Source: Oscillospiraceae bacterium
Lineage (GTDB): Bacteria; Bacillota; Clostridia; Oscillospirales; Ruminococcaceae
Length of the DNA stretch: 49,183 nt
NCBI GenBank assembly: GCA_017536405.1
Contig: JAFXHL010000031.1
Location: 1-49,183, forward strand
Reading direction: 5' to 3'
The first letter of the stretch is position 1, and each line of letters begins with the position of its first letter. Both the position numbers and the translations under genes were made by a program. This document shows, in pieces, positions 8,128 through 14,805 of the stretch. A model generated the notes under the pieces. That model had not been told where the DNA came from. It searched no databases and was given only the letters and a program-made list of their open reading frames with translations.

Positions 8128-8203
8128 TGGGGTGTCGCCAAGCGGTAAGGCAGTAGACTCTGACTCTACCATTCCCTAGGTTCGAATCCTAGCACCCCAG
8201 CCA
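8128..8203 (+). tRNA. tRNA-Gln (anticodon CUG)
   Basis: A complete cloverleaf: acceptor UGGGGUG pairs with CACCCCA, the D stem is GCC/GGC, the anticodon stem GUAGA/UCUAC encloses a CUCUGAC loop (anticodon CUG, reading CAG), and the T stem CUAGG/CCUAG encloses a UUCGAAU loop. The discriminator is G8200 and CCA is encoded (8201-8203). The variable region has one extra base compared with the usual five. The 3' part from 8181 is duplicated at 15326-15348 as the attachment site of the integrated element, but the copy here remains whole. Confidence 0.95.
8181..8203 (+). repeat. attL core repeat (3' end of tRNA-Gln)
   Basis: 23 bp covering the T loop, T-stem 3' strand, acceptor 3' strand, discriminator and CCA. 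It is identical to 15326-15348 and lies beside the integrase gene. Integration restores an intact tRNA. Confidence 0.92.
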
Positions 8204-8228
8204 TTAAAGGCTAAAAAAAGCCGAAAAT

Positions 8229-8262
8229 AAGCCGTTGGAGAAATCCGACGGCTTTATTTTTT
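8229..8262. terminator. terminator between tRNA-Gln and integrase
   Basis: An 11-bp stem (8229-8239 with 8244-8254) with a GAAA loop is followed by a T-rich tract (8253-8262). It can end the tRNA transcript, and its A-rich left flank may also serve the leftward integrase transcript. It belongs to the element, not to the original tRNA locus. Confidence 0.8.
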
Positions 8263-8291
8263 TAATATGCGTAGTCCTAGCAACCACTTTT

Positions 8292-9143
8292 TTAAGTAAA
8301 ATTGAGGGAATCGAGAGCCTTCCGAATGGTATCTTCATCTGTATGAACATAAATTTGTGTTGTGGATATGTCGGAATGCCCTAAAATTGCTCTGGCTGTT
8401 TCGGTATCGGTACCCGAACGGAGAAGAAATGTTGCGAAAGTGTGTCTTAACTTATGGGGTGTAAGATATCTGATATTCTTTCTCGAAAGATAAATCTTGT
8501 ATCTTTTGGCGAAAGTCTTAAAAGACATTGAATCGAAAACGAAGTCAGAGCAGGAAAGCGACTTCTGAAGTCGGAACAATTCAAGAGAGTAAGAGTTCAG
8601 AGGGACAATTCTGTCCTTTCTTGATTTTGTTGTCGGGTTTATGTAAAATCCCGAATCGCCACGAACGAGAGTCTGACAGACGAGTATGTATTTTTCTTCA
8701 AAGTGAACATCCTTCCACATCAGAGCGAGGAGTTCGCCACGTCTTAACCCTGTAAAAAGAAGAATAGAAATCATAAGTGCAGTAGGGTCTGTTTCTGAAT
8801 CCTCTAAAATCTGCTTTACTTCATCAGCCGAAAAGCATTGAACCTCTTTTTTAATTTTCTTTGGTGGCTTCAACTTGTCGACAGGGTTTGAATCTATCAA
8901 ATCATTGATAAGTGCTTCATCAAGTACACGATGAATAAGAAAATGGACTTTTCTTTTTCTGTTCTGCGACTTTGCAGAATTGACACATTCCCGAATATGA
9001 ATCGGTAATATATCTCTGAGCTCAAGCTCATGCAAGGGGATACAATGATTTCTAAATATAAGTTCATATTCAGAAGCGCAATCGTGAGACCAGGAAGGAG
9101 AGCAGACACGATAGAAAGTCTGCCACCAGGTATAGAATGTCAT
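8292..9143 (-). CDS. int: tyrosine recombinase (phage integrase)
   Basis: A 283-aa site-specific recombinase of the tyrosine (Xer/phage integrase) family, presumed to recombine the element's attP with the tRNA-Gln 3' end. Catalytic residues are visible: R134 in TGLRRGE, K173 in the TTKSRKDR beta-hairpin, H230/R233 in PHKLRHTFAT, H256 in LGHSD and the nucleophile Y265 in TQIYVH. A core-binding SAM-like helical domain fills residues 1-100. It lacks the extra arm-binding N-terminal domain of many Tn916/lambda-type integrases, so it is a minimal integrase. Its ATG overlaps the rep stop (ATGA) with AAAGGAG upstream, so it is the last gene of the leftward operon. Its position about 90 bp from attL is the classic arrangement. 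Confidence 0.95.
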   Translation of the reverse strand: MTFYTWWQTFYRVCSPSWSHDCASEYELIFRNHCIPLHELELRDILPIHIRECVNSAKSQNRKRKVHFLIHRVLDEALINDLIDSNPVDKLKPPKKIKKEVQCFSADEVKQILEDSETDPTALMISILLFTGLRRGELLALMWKDVHFEEKYILVCQTLVRGDSGFYINPTTKSRKDRIVPLNSYSLELFRLQKSLSCSDFVFDSMSFKTFAKRYKIYLSRKNIRYLTPHKLRHTFATFLLRSGTDTETARAILGHSDISTTQIYVHTDEDTIRKALDSLNFT

Positions 9144-10123
9144 TTTTTATTGCTCCTTTTTTCGTGTTCTCTTATATAAGATATAATAGGGTCTTCAGCC
9201 TGGGCTTTAGTGTTATCAAGAATTTCTTTATATTTCAAGCTCTGATTTGGCTTACGTTCCTGAAGCTCCTCGATAAATTTAGAATAACCTTTGACCCTCA
9301 GAAGTGTATCAACAGCATTTCCTGCCTGATGATATACAAAATTTTCAACGTGTAATATATTATAATCAAGGTTTTTCGGAGTGTATAAAGATATACTTTC
9401 TGCGTGTTCGAGCCAGGAGCTCCAGAACGGCGCCGTTTTCCAACGTTGACGATTTTTGTCATTTTCATTGGGTACTATGTAACGGAGATAATTATTTACT
9501 ACACCGAAAAATAGCTTACCTATACTATCACATTCAGATCTCTTCTTTAAAAATTCTATTGCTCTGTCATCTCGAAGCTGAACTTCAAAGCGAACCCAAT
9601 GTTCAATATCTTCTCGTTTTCGCTCTTTTGCCTTGTCATAACATCTGAAAAAGACTTTTGAACCTTTTTTTCCGAAATTAACGGTTAAAGATTGAACTCT
9701 GACTTCCATTTCTATCTTAGCGTCTTTAAATTTAGTAATAAAATTATTTTTAAATGTTTCACTTGCGAGCTCGTGTATATCGATTTTCTTTTCAAAATCA
9801 TCATAAGCAATATCGATTCGGGTTACGTGATATTCTTCAGTATTTTCTACAAGCATATCAAATATAGGCTCCCAACCCGTTTTTGAATATGTTTCAAAGG
9901 CTCGACAGCCTTCACCAGACATCTCAAGCCAGATATCATCATTGAATCCGTTGTAATGAATGGAAATCCCCATAAAGTAAAGTCGATTTTTATATCCATG
10001 AAAACCATAGTTTTCTTGCCAGACAATATCTTCAGATGTCAGACCGAGCGTCTCGATGAGCGATGAAGTACTATCAATCTTGCTTGTAAACGACATCCAG
10101 TCGATGAGAATTATATTTTCCAT
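9140..10123 (-). CDS. rep: replication initiation protein, Rep_trans type (rolling circle)
   Basis: A 327-aa protein resembling the replication initiation factor family shared by pT181-type plasmids and filamentous phages; it nicks the double-stranded origin and starts rolling-circle replication. Supporting blocks are HVTRIDIAYDDF near residue 90, SKVFFRCYDKAKER with the likely active-site Tyr, and HWVRFEVQLRD. The start is set at MENIILIDW (ATG 10121-10123); the longer frame would run through a hairpin cluster upstream. The ribosome site is weak (GGGGTTG), so expression may be held low. It overlaps the integrase start by 4 nt. The hairpins at 10157-10235 just upstream could contain its origin or limit its transcription. 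Confidence 0.82.
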   Translation of the reverse strand: MENIILIDWMSFTSKIDSTSSLIETLGLTSEDIVWQENYGFHGYKNRLYFMGISIHYNGFNDDIWLEMSGEGCRAFETYSKTGWEPIFDMLVENTEEYHVTRIDIAYDDFEKKIDIHELASETFKNNFITKFKDAKIEMEVRVQSLTVNFGKKGSKVFFRCYDKAKERKREDIEHWVRFEVQLRDDRAIEFLKKRSECDSIGKLFFGVVNNYLRYIVPNENDKNRQRWKTAPFWSSWLEHAESISLYTPKNLDYNILHVENFVYHQAGNAVDTLLRVKGYSKFIEELQERKPNQSLKYKEILDNTKAQAEDPIISYIREHEKRSNKK

Positions 10124-10156
10124 AAGACAACCCCAACTTTTAAAAAATTGTATATA

Positions 10157-10235
10157 GAAACCCCCTGTTAGCAAACGGGGTTTCAGACAGCCCTTTCGGG
10201 CTGTTTTTTTACCTGGCAAGTTATTTCTTGCCAGG
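10157..10235. other. cluster of three hairpins between zot-like gene and rep
   Basis: Three consecutive perfect inverted repeats: 10157-10164/10177-10184 (GAAACCCC), 10187-10193/10198-10204 (ACAGCCC with TTTC loop, then T7 on the + strand), and 10212-10220/10227-10235 (CCTGGCAAG). The zot-like gene ends inside the third. They could form a terminator or attenuator between structural and replication genes, or part of a replication origin next to rep. Confidence 0.6.
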
Positions 10236-11111
10236 CTTTTTAAATGTTATTTCAGTTTTATTACCAGTATCTGCAGATAACTGCTCTGAGCGAGGCTGAA
10301 ACCCTACAACAGACAAGCGTTCTACTTTGTGATATGTATCATAAGAGTTGCGCAGCTCATCAGTATGAACAAACCAATATAATTTACGAAGGCTAAGTTT
10401 TTCTACAGCTCCTTCAGAATCAAGTTTAGGTTTATATACTCTTACAAATGTCAGACAACCACCGACGGTAAAAGGATAATATAAAAGGGTTGTCTGCTCT
10501 CTGATAGGTTTTGCGGTTCGCTGAAATGCCTGAACAGTACCAACAATAATTTTACGCTGCTTCCTTTGTTGTGTAATTTCCTGGAGCATTTCGACAGGAA
10601 AATTTTTTGATTCATTCGAGCTGAACCAATTCTGAATCTCATCGAGAAACTCGATTTGTCCTTTTTTTCCGTTATTACACAAAATAAGATCTTTCCAGGA
10701 AGTAATCTTTCCGTCCTGGAACTTAAGATCTATATTAGATCTTATCTTAACTTCTGGATAACGATTTTTAAGATAAAGCAGCCATTCAACTACTCCAACG
10801 GATTTTCCAGAGCCTTGCTCTCCACACCAGATATGAACTCCATATAAATCAAGATCATTAGGATCGCGGTTAAAATAATCTTTTATAAAACGTTTCGGGA
10901 AGTACCAAAGGAGAGTAACAAATATATTTTTTCGTTTGACTATTTTTCCGACAAAATGGATACGTCGGGAACCCTTAACCAGAGCGACGATATAATTTAT
11001 ACCGATAGATATAAAAATAGGTCCGAAAACAACTAAAAGAATTATATATACTATCTCAAAGATATCGATAATAATTCCGAGTATAGATTGTAAAACAGAT
11101 GTCATATACAT
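10221..11111 (-). CDS. Zot/pI-like phage assembly ATPase
   Basis: A 296-aa P-loop ATPase of the Zonular occludens toxin/gene I family, which drives assembly and extrusion of filamentous phage through the membrane. Walker A GEQGSGKS is at residues 97-104. The Walker B-like strand IEFLDEIQNWF is at 153-163, followed by QEITQQRKQRKIIVGTVQAFQRTAKPIR, the arginine-rich sensor segment typical of the family. Topology is unusual: about 40 hydrophobic residues (6-45) at the N-terminus, with the ATPase domain and everything after it cytoplasmic. M13 pI has the ATPase first, then one span, then a periplasmic domain that meets the secretin. No outer-membrane partner is needed in a one-membrane host. It starts at ATG 11111 with GAGGTG upstream. 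Confidence 0.85.
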   Translation of the reverse strand: MYMTSVLQSILGIIIDIFEIVYIILLVVFGPIFISIGINYIVALVKGSRRIHFVGKIVKRKNIFVTLLWYFPKRFIKDYFNRDPNDLDLYGVHIWCGEQGSGKSVGVVEWLLYLKNRYPEVKIRSNIDLKFQDGKITSWKDLILCNNGKKGQIEFLDEIQNWFSSNESKNFPVEMLQEITQQRKQRKIIVGTVQAFQRTAKPIREQTTLLYYPFTVGGCLTFVRVYKPKLDSEGAVEKLSLRKLYWFVHTDELRNSYDTYHKVERLSVVGFQPRSEQLSADTGNKTEITFKKPGKK

Positions 11112-11123
11112 AAAAACACCTCA

Positions 11124-11378
11124 TTAAGCTAAAGGAATACGTTTAAGAAGCCCTAATATCATCATAAAAATTCGAAGCACAAGTATGCCTGCATGATATC
11201 CAATGAGAGGAACTAAACTAGCAAACGGAACAAAAAAAGCAAGATATGAAAAAGAAGTTACTAAAAAATTATATATACTATCTGGAATAGAAAGTGCCCA
11301 ATTTCCAGAAGCGGCGAGCCAATCAATTATATAATATATCCAACCAAAAACAGTATCTACTATATATTCAAAAATCAT
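11124..11378 (-). CDS. small hydrophobic membrane protein, pVI-like minor coat candidate
   Basis: An 84-aa protein that is mostly membrane-embedded: hydrophobic stretches around residues 1-20, 38-60 and 62-78, with a basic end (LLKRIPLA). It lies directly between the pIII-like adhesin and the Zot-like ATPase, exactly where filamentous phages encode minor coat protein pVI, and its size and hydrophobicity fit that role. Sequence alone does not prove homology. It is 11 nt from the pIII-like gene and 12 nt from the Zot-like start, with GAGGTG ribosome sites, so all three are translated from one leftward message. Confidence 0.65.
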   Translation of the reverse strand: MIFEYIVDTVFGWIYYIIDWLAASGNWALSIPDSIYNFLVTSFSYLAFFVPFASLVPLIGYHAGILVLRIFMMILGLLKRIPLA

Positions 11379-11389
11379 ATAAACACCTC

Positions 11390-13000
11390 TTATTTATCAT
11401 CAAAAAAAGTGAGCTGCTCGAATGTAGGAGCTGAAGACGAAAAAGAATTGACAAGATCTGAAGTACCTGAACCAATTCCGCCAATAATATTTGGAAGAGC
11501 TCTGATAGAATAAATCAAAGTAAGAAGATAACACGCTGCCACTATTATTACATCAGTAATAGCGATAACAGGACGAAGAAAACCAAGAGAAACAGTAACA
11601 TCTTCACCACCGAACACTTCAGAAGTAGGAAAGACAATAACTGGAGGTTCTCTGTTGAAAGAAGAAAGCATTGTATCTATATCTGAATAAAGACCAGATA
11701 TGGTAGACAAAATAGGAAATTTAGAAAAAGCATATTGTTTTACATCATCAACACGAGCTGAAAGATCGATATCAGTTGTATCAAATAAAGATAAAAAATA
11801 CTCCTTAAAATCATCTATTCTATTAGGAATATCCTTGATATTATCAATAATAGTCTGAACTCTATCGATAATAGTATCTTTGATAGACAAAATATTATTT
11901 GCTACCGTTTCGATTTTTTCTTTGATTTCAGCTATTTTATCTGGAATCGAATTTATAACATTCTGAATCGGTTCTGGAAGAACGGAGATCAGACTTGCCT
12001 TCAGGTCATCAAGTTTAGAATACAATTCTGTTAAATCGGTTAAAGTTTCTCCAACGGGACTATCTTTTATAACGTTATAAAGTTTTTCAAAATACGGGGA
12101 AAGTTTAACAAGAAAATTATTGAAAAGAACGGGTAAAGTGTTTTTAAGCCAATCAAACAAGGCTTTCAAAGTGCTTGTAAGATAACCAACAACATTGACA
12201 ACAGAATCAACTGTAAATTTAAAGCCACCTTTAAGAGCTCCCAAAAGACCTTGTACCGCCCCTGCGACATCTAACCCTTTTATAGATTCAATGATAGAAT
12301 CAAAATCGACATATTCCGATAACTCTTTCCCTTGAAATTTGGGTAAATTAAAATCGGGATATTCCTGTTCAGTTAAATCACCGAAAGGGTTATCATCCTC
12401 ATTAGAATTACCATAGCCGACTATACCGCCGTTGCCGTCAAATATTATTGTTTGAAGATTTTTTTGCAAGTCATAATATGTAAAAGTGTCACCTTTTTTG
12501 ATGTCGGGACAAGTTACAATGACATTATCCCAATCGAATTTTGCAAATCTTGTCTTTGTATCATCAATCGAATATACTTCCGCAGAATAGAAAGTTGTAT
12601 AATCACTCTCTTTGGTATCGTGAACATTTATATGAAAATCTCCATCATTGTGGACATAAATATACCAATAATCGATATTTGTAAACTCCATTTTGATGGA
12701 AGATATCTTTCCTGTTGTAATATCTCTACCAATAGTAGTTATGCGAATAGGGTCAGCCGTTGTAAAAGAACCATAGTTCATGGCATTATATGTTTCATAT
12801 AAAACATCACCACCTCTGCCGAGCGCGTAAGAACGAGGTAAAATAGGCTCGTCAGTATAAGTATAAGTAGTATAATATGAGAATCTCTGTTCTGTTATCG
12901 TTGCAAAAACACTCAGAGTCAGAGCGCTCATCAGAACGAAGCTCAGACTAAGGCAAACGATTATCTTCAAAACGGATTTGATTTTTTTCGATATTTTCAT
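11390..13000 (-). CDS. secreted, C-terminally anchored pIII-like attachment protein
   Basis: A 536-aa protein. An N-terminal signal peptide (basic MKISKKIKS, hydrophobic core, likely cleavage after VFA near residue 33) is followed by a beta-rich domain (about 35-190) and a long helical region with repeated I/V-x-x-I-x-x-x-I spacing (about 220-440) built of DTIIDRVQTII-like units. A C-terminal membrane span (near 480-505) and a short tail complete it. Secreted N-terminal domains, a long stalk and a C-terminal anchor are the layout of the pIII adsorption protein. ATG 13000 is chosen (AAGGAGT upstream) over an upstream TTG. Its first 53 bp overlap the Zn-ribbon gene. Receptor and homology are unknown; as the host-contact protein it would be expected to diverge fast. 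Confidence 0.72.
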   Translation of the reverse strand: MKISKKIKSVLKIIVCLSLSFVLMSALTLSVFATITEQRFSYYTTYTYTDEPILPRSYALGRGGDVLYETYNAMNYGSFTTADPIRITTIGRDITTGKISSIKMEFTNIDYWYIYVHNDGDFHINVHDTKESDYTTFYSAEVYSIDDTKTRFAKFDWDNVIVTCPDIKKGDTFTYYDLQKNLQTIIFDGNGGIVGYGNSNEDDNPFGDLTEQEYPDFNLPKFQGKELSEYVDFDSIIESIKGLDVAGAVQGLLGALKGGFKFTVDSVVNVVGYLTSTLKALFDWLKNTLPVLFNNFLVKLSPYFEKLYNVIKDSPVGETLTDLTELYSKLDDLKASLISVLPEPIQNVINSIPDKIAEIKEKIETVANNILSIKDTIIDRVQTIIDNIKDIPNRIDDFKEYFLSLFDTTDIDLSARVDDVKQYAFSKFPILSTISGLYSDIDTMLSSFNREPPVIVFPTSEVFGGEDVTVSLGFLRPVIAITDVIIVAACYLLTLIYSIRALPNIIGGIGSGTSDLVNSFSSSAPTFEQLTFFDDK

Positions 13001-13133
13001 TGTTCTTGATACTCCTTTCTTCAACTTCTTTATCTATGCAATCAAGACACAAGTCCCAGGTTCCGTCATCGTGCCAGGCTCCACACCTGGTACATCGGAT
13101 ATAATTCCCGATAGGTATATAATTACTTAACAT
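12948..13133 (-). CDS. 61-aa zinc-ribbon-like small protein of the prophage
   Basis: A short acidic protein with one CxxC...CxxC site (C14, C17, C29, C32 within IRCTRCGAW and WDLCLDC), a typical small zinc ribbon. AGGTGAGC lies at the usual distance before ATG 13133, supporting translation. Its last 53 bp overlap the start of the pIII-like gene in another frame, so the two are probably coupled. It sits between the coat and adhesin genes. The role is not recognised; a regulatory, nucleic-acid or metal-dependent chaperone function is equally possible. Confidence 0.6.
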   Translation of the reverse strand: MLSNYIPIGNYIRCTRCGAWHDDGTWDLCLDCIDKEVEERSIKNNENIEKNQIRFEDNRLP

Positions 13134-13210
13134 CTGAGCTCACCTCTTTCTTTTTGCTTTCAATAAGTATAATTGCCTTTATAACACCCCATATAAATTT
13201 TTAAGGAAAC

Positions 13211-13259
13211 AAAAAACGGACATACAACCGATATTAAATCGTGTGCATATCCGTTTTTT
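13211..13259. terminator. terminator downstream of the coat gene
   Basis: AAAAAACGGA (13211-13220) pairs with TCCGTTTTTT (13250-13259) around a 29-nt internal region. On the leftward strand the stem ends in a T6 run. A second hairpin (13279-13286/13296-13303, CCACACAA) lies between it and the coat stop. A partial stop after the coat gene would allow excess coat mRNA, as after gene VIII of M13. Confidence 0.7.
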
Positions 13260-13306
13260 CCGTGAGCTATACGGTGAGCCACACAATCCGATTTGTTGTG
13301 TGGGGA

Positions 13307-13468
13307 TTAAAGCCCCGTTACCATACCGCGAAGGAAGTTCCAGCCGAACTTAATAGACCAAATAGGCATAGCAGCAGCAATAGCAACAGGAATGATTGTT
13401 TCTGCCATAGAAACCATAGCAGAGAAGTCAAGAGAACTAAATACATTTGTTACTGTTGTTCCGTCCAT
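13307..13468 (-). CDS. 53-aa major coat protein candidate of the inovirus-like prophage
   Basis: A small protein read directly: MDGTTVTNVF at the start, a hydrophobic segment near residues 24-39 (ETIIPVAIAAAMPIW), then a basic/aromatic end (IKFGWNFLRGMVTGL). A polar start, one membrane helix and a positively charged C-terminal part that could contact DNA form the layout of filamentous-phage major coat proteins, and ~50 residues is their usual size. AAAGGAG lies about 9 nt before ATG 13468, and the gene is followed by a terminator, consistent with high output. No signal peptide is evident. It is not matched to a named family here; the assignment rests on composition and position. Confidence 0.7.
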   Translation of the reverse strand: MDGTTVTNVFSSLDFSAMVSMAETIIPVAIAAAMPIWSIKFGWNFLRGMVTGL

Positions 13469-13504
13469 TTTCGCATTCTCCTTTCTTTCACAATAAAATT
13501 TATC

Positions 13505-13756
13505 CTACATCTTAAAGATGTTAAGGAAGCTGAAAGCAGCTCTGAAGACGATAAAAAGTATCAGAGCGACGGCTATTATCTCAAGGATAGAGCCGTTACG
13601 AGATTCTATCTCTTTTATTTCTTTAAGCTCCTGTAAAACCATTGTCTGATATTCCAAAGAATCATCTGTACCGGGAGCGACATCCGGTACAGTTTCTTCT
13701 TCAGAAGTATATGATATGGGGGTATCAAGGAGCGTTGTTGTTATCTCGTTTTCCAT
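13505..13756 (-). CDS. 83-aa single-span membrane protein, possible minor coat protein
   Basis: Acidic, Thr/Glu-rich N-terminal half (MENEITTTLLDTP), a short helical LQELKEIKEIESRNG segment (about 47-60), and a C-terminal membrane helix (about 62-80) ending NIFKM. ATG 13756 is 1 nt after the TAA of the upstream gene, so translation is probably by re-initiation; a Met six codons earlier lies inside that gene and is not preferred. Its place between the candidate ssDNA-binding protein and the major coat matches the tip proteins pVII/pIX of filamentous phages, but it is longer and no sequence motif settles the matter. Confidence 0.6.
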   Translation of the reverse strand: MENEITTTLLDTPISYTSEEETVPDVAPGTDDSLEYQTMVLQELKEIKEIESRNGSILEIIAVALILFIVFRAAFSFLNIFKM

Positions 13757-13757
13757 A

Positions 13758-14027
13758 TTATTTTTCAAGAACAAGATCTTCTATGAAGCCTCTGTCGTTA
13801 CGTTCGATATTGATTTTTTTACCAAGAAGTTCCTTTGGTTTGTCCTTATAGGGAACAAACTGTTCATATAAAGGCTTGTCCTGTCCGATATATGTTTCAC
13901 CACATTTCTCACCCCAGACGGAAGACACATTATAATTAAAATAAAGTGTGATTCCGCTGACTTCTGATCCGTCTGATTTACGAATGTAATTTACAGGCTC
14001 TACGCCTACGATTTTTGCAAGTGCCAT
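13758..14027 (-). CDS. candidate ssDNA-binding protein (gpV-like)
   Basis: An 89-aa soluble, beta-rich, Lys/Asp/Glu-rich protein with no membrane segment, starting MALAKIVGVEPVNYIRKSDG. Alternating beta-strand pattern and conserved-looking aromatics (Tyr14, Tyr29, Trp38) fit a small OB-fold protein. Filamentous phages encode an ~85-90 aa ssDNA-binding protein just upstream of their coat genes; it coats the viral strand before packaging. The gene has AGAGGTT upstream of ATG 14027 and is coupled to the following membrane protein. Function is inferred from size, composition and position. Confidence 0.55.
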   Translation of the reverse strand: MALAKIVGVEPVNYIRKSDGSEVSGITLYFNYNVSSVWGEKCGETYIGQDKPLYEQFVPYKDKPKELLGKKINIERNDRGFIEDLVLEK

Positions 14028-14044
14028 AATAAAATAACCTCTCT

Positions 14045-14212
14045 TTACTTATTTATTTTCTGATTTCTCTTTTTAGCGATTGATTTTGAAATGACATCCA
14101 AGAGGATTGAAACGGCAACGATTATTGCCATTATAATAAATGCCGACATAATAGGCTGTTCTGATAAAATAGGGAAGCTCTCAAACAACCAATTACTGAA
14201 TCTTTCAAACAT
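14045..14212 (-). CDS. 55-aa single-span membrane peptide of the prophage
   Basis: A small protein read directly: MFERFSNWLFESF, a polar turn, one hydrophobic helix (about residues 21-41, MSAFIIMAIIVAVSILL), and a strongly basic end (KSIAKKRNQKINK). AAGGAGC precedes ATG 14212 and the frame ends 17 nt before the ssDNA-binding candidate. A positively charged cytoplasmic tail after one span is the arrangement of filamentous coat proteins, so it could be a second coat or tip protein. It overlaps the preceding 60-aa frame by 8 nt. Confidence 0.6.
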   Translation of the reverse strand: MFERFSNWLFESFPILSEQPIMSAFIIMAIIVAVSILLDVISKSIAKKRNQKINK

Positions 14213-14387
14213 AATAACTCAAGCTCCTTTCTATTAAATTTTGGTGGTCGCTCGTCCTCGGCTCTCTTTCTGACCGCTGGAGAACCGAGGGGAGCGATAC
14301 AGGTTTTTTACAAACTTTTCCACGTTTGGGTTTTTGGGTCTTTTCCTTGACTTTTGGTTTATGCATAGGAACTATTGCTTTATTCAC
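14205..14387 (-). CDS. putative 60-aa basic protein, first frame of the leftward phage operon
   Basis: A GTG-initiated frame with AGGAT about 8 nt upstream, starting ~17 nt after the predicted leftward transcription start. The product is very basic (Lys/Arg/Pro-rich, KPKVKEKTQKPKRGKVCKK) with no membrane segment and could bind nucleic acid. Its end overlaps the next gene's start by 8 nt, which supports translation. Against it: a weak start site, low-complexity composition, and the fact that its first codons lie on the opposite strand of a 42-bp repeat copied from a different gene. Confidence 0.4.
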   Translation of the reverse strand: MNKAIVPMHKPKVKEKTQKPKRGKVCKKPVSLPSVLQRSEREPRTSDHQNLIERSLSYYV

Positions 14388-14394
14388 AAAACAA
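14353..14394 (+). repeat. direct repeat A bracketing the repressor cassette
   Basis: 42 bp matching 14764-14805 with four transition differences. It corresponds to the last 13 codons of the 27-aa peptide gene, but the stop codon TAA is CAA here, so it is a gene fragment. Confidence 0.85.
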
Positions 14395-14395
14395 A

Positions 14396-14433
14396 ATCCT
14401 ACATTTAGTAGTATATACTACTATTTGTAGGAT
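14396..14433. promoter_or_regulatory. 38-bp palindromic operator candidate
   Basis: An inner perfect palindrome TAGTAGTATATACTACTA (14406-14423) is flanked, after a 2-nt mismatch on each side, by ATCCTACA (14396-14403) and TGTAGGAT (14426-14433). It overlaps the leftward promoter and lies 55 bp before the repressor start. A further inverted pair, TTTTGTA/TACAAAA around 14453-14473, lies just before the repressor ribosome site. Confidence 0.75.
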
Positions 14434-14438
14434 TTCAA
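14410..14438 (-). promoter_or_regulatory. leftward promoter of the phage structural operon
   Basis: Read on the minus strand: TTGAAA (14438-14433), a 17-nt spacer and TATACT (14415-14410). The -10 and spacer lie inside the palindromic operator, so a bound repressor dimer would block polymerase. Confidence 0.75.
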
Positions 14439-14488
14439 GGAGCGACACAACATTTTGTAGTAAAATACAAAAAAGGAGATTAATAAAT

Positions 14489-14725
14489 ATGGATTATAGA
14501 CAAATATTTAAAAATTTACGAGAAGATAAAGATTTAACACAACAACAAGTAGCAAATATATGTAACGTATCAGACGCAACTGTAGGACATTGGGAAAATC
14601 GAAAAAGAGAAATGAGAATTGATTGCATAATAAAACTTTGTAAATACTACGATGTATCAGCTGATTATGTTTTAGGAATATCTAATTGCAAAAACATAAA
14701 TCATTGTAAGGAGGTGAAAAAATGA
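14489..14725 (+). CDS. XRE/Cro-CI family repressor of the prophage
   Basis: A 78-aa DNA-binding protein with one helix-turn-helix domain: IFKNLREDKDLTQQQVANIC, then VSDATVGHWENRKREM, then the family's LCKYYDVSADYVLGIS end. It has no C-terminal dimer or peptidase domain, so it is not a LexA/CI type with self-cleavage. AAAGGAGAT lies before ATG 14489; upstream in-frame codons cross the operator and are not used. It faces away from the structural operon and likely represses the leftward promoter through the palindrome at 14396-14433. Its stop overlaps the next ATG (ATGA). Confidence 0.88.
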   Translation: MDYRQIFKNLREDKDLTQQQVANICNVSDATVGHWENRKREMRIDCIIKLCKYYDVSADYVLGISNCKNINHCKEVKK

Positions 14726-14805
14726 AAAAAGTAAGTAAATTATTATACGGACTAATATTTATATTTGGTTTATGTATAGGAGCTATTGCTTTATTTACAA
14801 AATAA
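14722..14805 (+). CDS. 27-aa hydrophobic membrane peptide coupled to the repressor
   Basis: Starts at an ATG overlapping the repressor stop with a perfect AAGGAGGTG site upstream (14708-14716). The product is MKKVSKLLYG followed by a single hydrophobic segment and a final Lys. A one-span peptide with a basic start, co-expressed with the lysogeny repressor, could be a superinfection-exclusion, toxin-like or membrane-signal peptide; there is no evidence to choose. The last 13 codons are duplicated as a fragment at 14353-14394. Confidence 0.65.
   Translation: MKKVSKLLYGLIFIFGLCIGAIALFTK
14764..14805 (+). repeat. direct repeat B (3' end of the 27-aa peptide gene)
   Basis: Partner of 14353-14394. 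The 411-bp interval from one repeat to the next contains the palindromic operator, promoter and repressor gene. Confidence 0.85.
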
